A stretch of 64,000 bases of DNA from Mesorhizobium sp. NFR06 (GTDB lineage Bacteria; Pseudomonadota; Alphaproteobacteria; Rhizobiales; Rhizobiaceae), in NCBI RefSeq assembly GCF_900115245.1, contig NZ_FOVT01000004.1, positions 248,001 to 312,000 on the forward strand, read 5' to 3'. Position 1 is the stretch's first letter; the number at the start of each line of letters is the position of its first letter. A program made the position numbers and the translations under genes. The notes beneath the pieces are model-generated. The model worked only from the letters and a program-made list of their open reading frames with translations, was not told where the DNA came from and searched no databases. Positions 59,189-64,000 of this stretch are shown here, one piece after another.

Positions 59189-60001
59189 ATGTTCAAGAGA
59201 ATGGCATTGCTTGCCGCGCTGTTCGCGGGGGTGGCCGGACCGGCGCTCGCCGCCGACCTCGCGGAACCGGCACCGGTCGAGGAGGCGCCGCCGCCGGTCG
59301 TCGAGGCGCAGCCGGTCGACTTCGGCGGCTGGTACATCCGCGGCGACATCGACTATCACAAGTCGACCTTGCGCGGCATCGACTACATTACTTATGGCCC
59401 GCCGCCAGGCAGCAACGATTTCGATTTCGGCAAGCTCAAGGGCGGCTTCTCGCTCGGCGGCGGTGTCGGCTACAAGATCAACGATTACTTCCGCACCGAT
59501 CTGACCGCCGACTACTGGTTCAAGTCGAATTTCAACGGTGCAACATCGGACCAAAGTGGCGCGACGTCGGTCGAGGTGTCGAAGATGAGCGCCCTGCTGC
59601 TCTTGGCCAATGCCTATGTCGACATCGGCACCTGGCACGGCATCACGCCTTATGTCGGCGCCGGTATCGGCGGCGCGCACATCAAATGGGACACGGTCCA
59701 CGATCCGAACACCAGCGAGACCAATCCTGGCTCGTCCAACTGGCGCTTTGCTTACGCACTCATGGCCGGCGCTTCCTACTGCTTGACGGACAGGGTGATC
59801 CTCGATGCCGGCTACCGCTACACCCATATCCAGGGCGGGCGCATGTTCGAGTTCGACACCAGCAGTTCCGGGCCGGGCTTCGACGGCGGCATCAATACCC
59901 ACGAGGTACGCGGCGGTCTGCGCTACCAGTTCGGCGGCAACAATGGCTGCGCCGCGCCGGTGGTCTACCAGCCCGAGCCGGAACCGATCTACACCAAGTA
60001 A
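59189..60001 (+). CDS. Outer-membrane beta-barrel protein (Omp25/Omp31-like)
   Basis: A 270-residue protein with signal peptide (cleavage after ALAA near residue 21), a Pro/Glu/Ala-rich linker, and an eight-strand barrel beginning GGWYIRGDIDYHKSTLRG and including GGVGYKINDYFRTDLTADY; a strand ending in RYQF precedes a Pro-rich tail. Family members are abundant outer-membrane proteins of Rhizobiales. It has its own CtrA box and terminator. A second, related gene follows. Confidence 0.9.
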   Translation: MFKRMALLAALFAGVAGPALAADLAEPAPVEEAPPPVVEAQPVDFGGWYIRGDIDYHKSTLRGIDYITYGPPPGSNDFDFGKLKGGFSLGGGVGYKINDYFRTDLTADYWFKSNFNGATSDQSGATSVEVSKMSALLLLANAYVDIGTWHGITPYVGAGIGGAHIKWDTVHDPNTSETNPGSSNWRFAYALMAGASYCLTDRVILDAGYRYTHIQGGRMFEFDTSSSGPGFDGGINTHEVRGGLRYQFGGNNGCAAPVVYQPEPEPIYTK

Positions 60002-60025
60002 TCGCTTCGAGTATTCTTGGCTTCC

Positions 60026-60053
60026 AAGCCGCCCGGCATCAGCCGGGCGGCTT
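60026..60053 (+). terminator. Terminator after the first beta-barrel gene
   Basis: AAGCCGCCCGGC, ATCA, and the exact complement, then a T-containing tail (TCGCATTTT). It lies 24 bases past the stop. Confidence 0.85.
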
Positions 60054-60114
60054 TCGCATTTTGCACCCGTCGCTAAAATCCGATCGAAATCAATTCGGTA
60101 ACCGGCTGTTATCC

Positions 60115-60129
60115 TTAACCGGCACTTAA
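60115..60129. promoter_or_regulatory. CtrA box before the second beta-barrel gene
   Basis: TTAA-CCGGCAC-TTAA followed by C, 75 bases before the start. A weaker GTAA-N7-TTAT lies 17 bases upstream and an extra TTAAC downstream. Confidence 0.7.
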
Positions 60130-60204
60130 CCACTATGGTTAACAATGGCTCCTTGAAACGGCGCCCGCGTTCGCGGCTGGCGCCAATTTCAGGAGCCGGG
60201 GACC

Positions 60205-61065
60205 ATGATATCGAGATCGCGTATCGCGTCAGTGCTTGCAGCAATCATCCTGTTGCCGATGACGCCGGCGCTGGCGGCCGACTACGATCCGCCGATCTAT
60301 GCCGATCAGGCGCCCGACTACCAGCCGGTCGAAGTCGGCTCGGGCTGGTACCTGCGCGGCGATGTCGGCTACGCCTTCAGCCATCCATTCAAGCACGAGG
60401 AAACCTCGTCCGGAACGCTCAACAGCTTTACCGACGAGTCCAGTCTGTTCACCGGCAGCATCGGCATGGGCTATCACGTCAACGACTATCTCCGGGTCGA
60501 GTTGAACGGGGGAATCCTGCCGACCGACAAATTCGCCGCAAAGGACAAGCTAGGGGCGACCTGCGACGGGCACACGCTCGTGGACGACGGTTTCGGAACC
60601 ATCAATTCCGTCGCGACCAGCCAAGCCTGCGACCTTTCCGACAACGCCTCCAACAAGGGCTACAGCGTCATGGCCAACGGCTATGTCGACCTGGGCACCT
60701 ATGTCGGACTCACGCCCTATATCGGCGGCGGCATCGGTCTAGCCTACAACAAATACTACAGGAGCCTGGGTGCGCGCGACTGCGTGGAAGTTCCCGCGAA
60801 CAGCGCCGGCACCGGCGGATTCTTCTGCGATGATCCTGCCGGCTATGAAGGTCAGACCGACACCGCGGCCAAGTTCAATCTCGCCTATTCCATCGCCGCG
60901 GGTCTGTCCTACCAGGTCACCAAGAATGTCTCGGTCGACCTCGGTTACGAATATTTCTCGGTGCCGAGCGCCAAATACGTCGCCTATGACGGTGGCGCTT
61001 TCAACATCCGCAAGGGCATTGACTATCAGACGGTCAAGCTCGGGCTGCGCTACGATCTCTGGTGA
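60205..61065 (+). CDS. Outer-membrane beta-barrel protein, second of pair
   Basis: A 286-residue protein with signal peptide (about 1-24, ending LAA) and a barrel that opens GSGWYLRGDVGYAFSH and ends LGLRYDLW, the terminal aromatic residue being needed for outer-membrane insertion. Two Cys pairs lie in surface-loop regions (near residues 120-140 and 190-205). It is paralogous to the upstream gene in layout (same promoter site type, same barrel start) but the identity is low. It is followed by a terminator. Confidence 0.88.
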   Translation: MISRSRIASVLAAIILLPMTPALAADYDPPIYADQAPDYQPVEVGSGWYLRGDVGYAFSHPFKHEETSSGTLNSFTDESSLFTGSIGMGYHVNDYLRVELNGGILPTDKFAAKDKLGATCDGHTLVDDGFGTINSVATSQACDLSDNASNKGYSVMANGYVDLGTYVGLTPYIGGGIGLAYNKYYRSLGARDCVEVPANSAGTGGFFCDDPAGYEGQTDTAAKFNLAYSIAAGLSYQVTKNVSVDLGYEYFSVPSAKYVAYDGGAFNIRKGIDYQTVKLGLRYDLW

Positions 61066-61088
61066 GAAACGAGAGTCCGCAAATTTCG

Positions 61089-61115
61089 ACGGCGGATCGG
61101 GCGATCCGCCGTTTT
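61089..61115 (+). terminator. Terminator after the second beta-barrel gene
   Basis: ACGGCGGATCG, GG, CGATCCGCCGT then TTT, 23 bases past the stop. Confidence 0.85.
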
Positions 61116-61208
61116 CGTTCGCGCCGAGGCAAGGGCTTGAGGCGAATATCCCGCTAGCGACAAAAACTTTGCTCTTGACGCCGGAAGCCTGAGCGCATAT
61201 CGCCGTCC

Positions 61209-61258
61209 GTGGGCCACCCCTCCCCAACGAGGGGCCACTATCTGGAAGGATAGACCAC
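61209..61258 (+). promoter_or_regulatory. serC leader RNA motif
   Basis: A two-hairpin leader directly before serC. Hairpin one: GTGG with CCAC outside and CCCCTC (61217-61222) with GAGGGG (61229-61234) inside. Hairpin two: TATC (61239-61242) with GATA (61249-61252), its loop containing most of the Shine-Dalgarno GGAAGG. GTGG could also pair with CCAC at 61255-61258. A conserved serC RNA motif is known from Alphaproteobacteria; this fits it in place and form. Confidence 0.72.
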
Positions 61259-61259
61259 G

Positions 61260-62435
61260 ATGACGACACCTACCAAGCCCGGACTCCGTCCGGCAAATCC
61301 CAATTTCTCCTCAGGTCCCTGCGCAAAACGTCCCGGCTGGTCGGCCGAGGCGCTGAAATCCGCCGCGCTCGGGCGCTCCCACCGCGCCAAGATCGGCAAG
61401 GCGAAGCTCGAGCAGGCGATCGAGTTGACGCGCGAAATCCTCAAAGTCCCCGCAGGCTACCGCATCGGCATCGTGCCGGCGTCCGACACGGGCGCGGTCG
61501 AAATGGCGATGTGGTCGCTGCTCGGCGAACGCGGCGTCGACATGGTCGCCTGGGAGAGCTTCGGCTCCGCCTGGGTGACCGACGTGGTCAAGCAGCTCAA
61601 GCTCGCCGACGTGCGCAAGTTCGAGGCCGGCTACGGCGCACTGCCGGATCTGACAAAGATCGATTTCGATCGCGACGTGGTCTTCACCTGGAACGGCACG
61701 ACCTCCGGCGTGCGCGTGCCGAACGGCGATTTCATTCCCGCCGACCGCAAGGGCCTCACCATCTGCGACGCCACCTCGGCGGCGTTCGCGCAAAGGATCG
61801 ATTTCGAAAAGCTCGATGTCGTCACCTTCTCCTGGCAGAAGGTGCTGGGCGGCGAGGGCGCGCACGGCATGCTGATCCTGTCGCCACGCGCCGTCGAGCG
61901 GCTGGAGACCTACAAGCCAGCCTGGCCGTTGCCGAAGATCTTCCGCCTGACCTCGGGCGGCAAGCTGATCGAGGGCATCTTCAAGGGCGAGACCATCAAC
62001 ACGCCGTCGATGCTGTGCGTCGAGGATTATCTCGACGCGCTCCACTGGGCGAAGTCGATTGGTGGGCTGGAGGCGCTCATTGCCCGCGCGGACGCCAATG
62101 CCGCGGTGCTCGACCGGTTCGCGGACAAGTCACCATGGCTCGGCAATCTGGCCGTCGATCCGGCGACACGCTCGAACACCTCGGTCTGCCTGTCCTTCAC
62201 CGACCCCGACGTCGCGGCGCTCGATGCCGACGGTCAGGCGGCTTTCGCCAAGGGCATCGTGTCTTCGCTCGACAAGGAAGGCGTCGCTTACGACATCGGC
62301 TCCTATCGCGACGCGCCGCCCGGCCTGCGCATCTGGTGCGGCGCCACCGTCGAGACTGCCGATCTCGAGGCGTTGCTGCCGTGGCTCGATTGGGCCTTCG
62401 CGGCACAGAAAGCTTCGCTCAAGGCAGCGGCCTGA
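61260..62435 (+). CDS. serC: Phosphoserine aminotransferase
   Basis: A 391-residue PLP enzyme of serine biosynthesis (3-phosphohydroxypyruvate plus glutamate to phosphoserine). It is of the archaeal/alphaproteobacterial type, starting [20 protein letters not shown]. Lys194 in [15 protein letters not shown] binds PLP. It also serves pyridoxine synthesis (PdxF) in related bacteria. It is preceded by the serC leader and followed 57 bases later by serA. Confidence 0.96.
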   Translation: MTTPTKPGLRPANPNFSSGPCAKRPGWSAEALKSAALGRSHRAKIGKAKLEQAIELTREILKVPAGYRIGIVPASDTGAVEMAMWSLLGERGVDMVAWESFGSAWVTDVVKQLKLADVRKFEAGYGALPDLTKIDFDRDVVFTWNGTTSGVRVPNGDFIPADRKGLTICDATSAAFAQRIDFEKLDVVTFSWQKVLGGEGAHGMLILSPRAVERLETYKPAWPLPKIFRLTSGGKLIEGIFKGETINTPSMLCVEDYLDALHWAKSIGGLEALIARADANAAVLDRFADKSPWLGNLAVDPATRSNTSVCLSFTDPDVAALDADGQAAFAKGIVSSLDKEGVAYDIGSYRDAPPGLRIWCGATVETADLEALLPWLDWAFAAQKASLKAAA

Positions 62436-62492
62436 AATCCGTGGCGGCCTCCGCCGCCACCATTTCCCGAAATCCCTTTCAAGGAGGCCGCT

Positions 62493-64000
62493 ATGGCGCC
62501 CCGCGTTCTCGTTTCGGATAAACTTTCCACCACCGCCGTGCAGATCTTCAAGGATCGTGGCATCGACGTCGACTATCTTCCCGATCTCGGCAAGGACAAG
62601 GAAAAGCTCGCCGAGGTGATCGGCCAGTATGACGGCCTCGCCATCCGTTCGGCGACCAAGGTCACCGAGAAGCTGATCAATGCCGCTCCGAGGCTCAAGG
62701 TCGTCGGCCGCGCCGGCATCGGCGTCGACAATGTCGACATCCCGGCCGCCAGCCGCAAGGGCATCATCGTGATGAACACGCCCTTCGGCAATTCCATCAC
62801 AACGGCCGAGCACGCCGTTGCCATGATCTTCGCGCTGGCGCGGCAGATACCGGAAGCCAATGCCTCGACCCATGCCGGCAAGTGGGAAAAGAACCGCTTC
62901 ATGGGCGTCGAGATCACCAGCAAGACGCTGGGCGTGATCGGCTGCGGCAATATCGGCTCGATCGTCGCCACGCGCGGCGTCGGGTTGAAGATGCATGTGA
63001 TCGCCTTCGACCCGTTCCTGTCGGACAGCCGCGCCGAGGAGCTCGGCGTCCAGAAGGTCGAGCTCGACGAGCTCTTCGCCCGTGCCGATTTCATCACGCT
63101 GCACACGCCGTTGACCGACAAGACACGCCACATCATCGATGCGGCGGCGATCGCCAAGATGAAGGACGGCGTGCGCATCATCAATTGCGCGCGCGGCGGC
63201 CTTGTCGTCGAGGCCGACCTGGTGGCGGCGCTGAAGAGCGGCAAGGTGGCGGGCGCCGGCATCGACGTGTTCGAGGTCGAGCCGGCCGACCAGAACCCGT
63301 TGTTCGGCATGGAGAATGTCGTGGTCACGCCGCATCTCGGTGCCTCGACCACCGAGGCGCAGGAGAATGTCGCGCTGCAGGTCGCGGAGCAGATGAGCGA
63401 CTTTCTGATCAAGGGCGCGGTCTCCAATGCCATCAACATGCCTTCGATCACCGCCGAGGAGGCGCCACGGCTAAAACCCTTCGTCAAGCTCGCCGAGGTG
63501 CTCGGCGCCTTCGTCGGCCAGGTCACCGAGGATCCGATCAAGGAGGTCGAGATCCTGTTCGACGGATCGACCGCGACGATGAACACGCGCGCGCTGGTGA
63601 GCGCCACGCTTGCCGGCCTGATCCGGCCGCAGGTCTCGGACGTCAACATGGTGTCGGCGCCGATCATGGTGAAGGAACGCGGCATCATCGTCGCCGAGGT
63701 CAAGCGCGACAAATCGGGCGTCTTCGACGGCTATATCAAGCTCACCGTCAAGACCGAGCATATGACGCGCTCGATCGCCGGCACCTGCTTCTCCGATCAC
63801 AAGCCGCGCTTCATCCAGATCAAGGGCATCAATCTCGACGCCGAGGTCGGCCAGCACATGCTCTATACGACCAATGCGGACGCGCCCGGCATCATCGGCC
63901 TACTCGGCACCGTCTGCGGCGAGAACGGCGTCAACATCGCCAACTTCCAGCTTGGCCGCAACCGGCCGGGCGGCGATGCGATCGCGCTGCTCTATCTCGA
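62493..64000 (+). CDS. serA: D-3-phosphoglycerate dehydrogenase, C-terminus beyond the window
   Basis: 502 residues are in view of a long-type SerA (about 530 expected). It has the NAD loop LGVIGCGNIGSIVA near residue 150, the catalytic ARGGLVVEADL (Arg) and TPHLGAST (His), an intervening domain, and the start of the C-terminal ACT domain (LYTTNADAPGIIGLLGTVC) that binds serine. It catalyses the first step of serine synthesis. AAGGAGG precedes the ATG at 62493. It is in the serC operon. Confidence 0.96.
   Translation, partial: MAPRVLVSDKLSTTAVQIFKDRGIDVDYLPDLGKDKEKLAEVIGQYDGLAIRSATKVTEKLINAAPRLKVVGRAGIGVDNVDIPAASRKGIIVMNTPFGNSITTAEHAVAMIFALARQIPEANASTHAGKWEKNRFMGVEITSKTLGVIGCGNIGSIVATRGVGLKMHVIAFDPFLSDSRAEELGVQKVELDELFARADFITLHTPLTDKTRHIIDAAAIAKMKDGVRIINCARGGLVVEADLVAALKSGKVAGAGIDVFEVEPADQNPLFGMENVVVTPHLGASTTEAQENVALQVAEQMSDFLIKGAVSNAINMPSITAEEAPRLKPFVKLAEVLGAFVGQVTEDPIKEVEILFDGSTATMNTRALVSATLAGLIRPQVSDVNMVSAPIMVKERGIIVAEVKRDKSGVFDGYIKLTVKTEHMTRSIAGTCFSDHKPRFIQIKGINLDAEVGQHMLYTTNADAPGIIGLLGTVCGENGVNIANFQLGRNRPGGDAIALLYL

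Overview
The window is a high-GC chromosomal stretch from an alphaproteobacterium of the order Hyphomicrobiales (Rhizobiales). The best fit is a Mesorhizobium-like member of the Phyllobacteriaceae. The basis is the close agreement of pyruvate carboxylase, GapR-like, RcdA-like, 6S RNA/ygfA, serC-leader/serC/serA, tol-pal and ruvCAB with rhizobial arrangements, together with several families of short palindromic intergenic repeats that I associate with these genomes. Gene content is mostly core chromosome with small accessory patches. I saw no tRNA, rRNA, CRISPR array, insertion sequence or prophage.

Layout. 0-6.5 kb: end of a branched-chain amino acid ABC transporter operon (livF end, a small membrane protein, the binding protein), then pyruvate carboxylase, a GapR-type nucleoid protein and a hypothetical gene. 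6.5-11.1 kb: arsenate reductase, a small membrane protein, msrB, and a moxR / acetyltransferase / VWA-protein cluster. 11.1-13.8 kb: 6S RNA, ygfA, a YmdB-type phosphoesterase and a TerC-family membrane protein. 14.0-16.2 kb: a four-gene SRPBCC/VOC operon divergent from an ArsR regulator. 16.4-25.6 kb: yebC, an Rdx protein, a DUF1772/TetR divergent pair, rpmE, an ABC exporter, a DUF3857/transglutaminase protein, an M32 carboxypeptidase and a DUF1304 protein. 25.6-37.1 kb: a secreted protein, a MotA/MotB-like pair, hemolysin III, an inositol monophosphatase, efp, a LysR/dehydrogenase pair, a ThiE-like/Sel1 pair, a methyltransferase relic, a TSUP permease and a DUF2269 protein. 37.1-42.6 kb: a candidate small RNA, rcdA, a glycosyltransferase, and ruvC-[AbrB/VapC toxin-antitoxin]-ruvAB. 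42.6-55.2 kb: phosphoesterase, GH5 glycosidase, then ybgC-tolQRAB-pal-cpoB-tilS-ftsH. 55.2-57.3 kb: an accessory patch. 57.6-64 kb: glmM, two outer-membrane beta-barrels, the serC leader, serC and serA (cut by the window end).

The most coherent unreported theme is a set of perfect TTAA-N7-TTAA sites, the consensus for the cell-cycle regulator CtrA. There are four in the window, all intergenic. They lie before a candidate small RNA with its own terminator, before rcdA (a CtrA-degradation factor), and before both outer-membrane protein genes. A one-mismatch site precedes tolQ. Together with the GapR-like gene this suggests that envelope and cell-cycle functions here share CtrA control. This is inference from sequence only.

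Other points of note are the toxin-antitoxin module lodged inside the ruv operon, an ArsR operator that overlaps an apparently leaderless start codon, a methyltransferase relic with both a frameshift and an internal deletion, a secreted protein built from four Cys-bounded repeats, and paired intergenic hairpins whose stems differ by a compensated base change.
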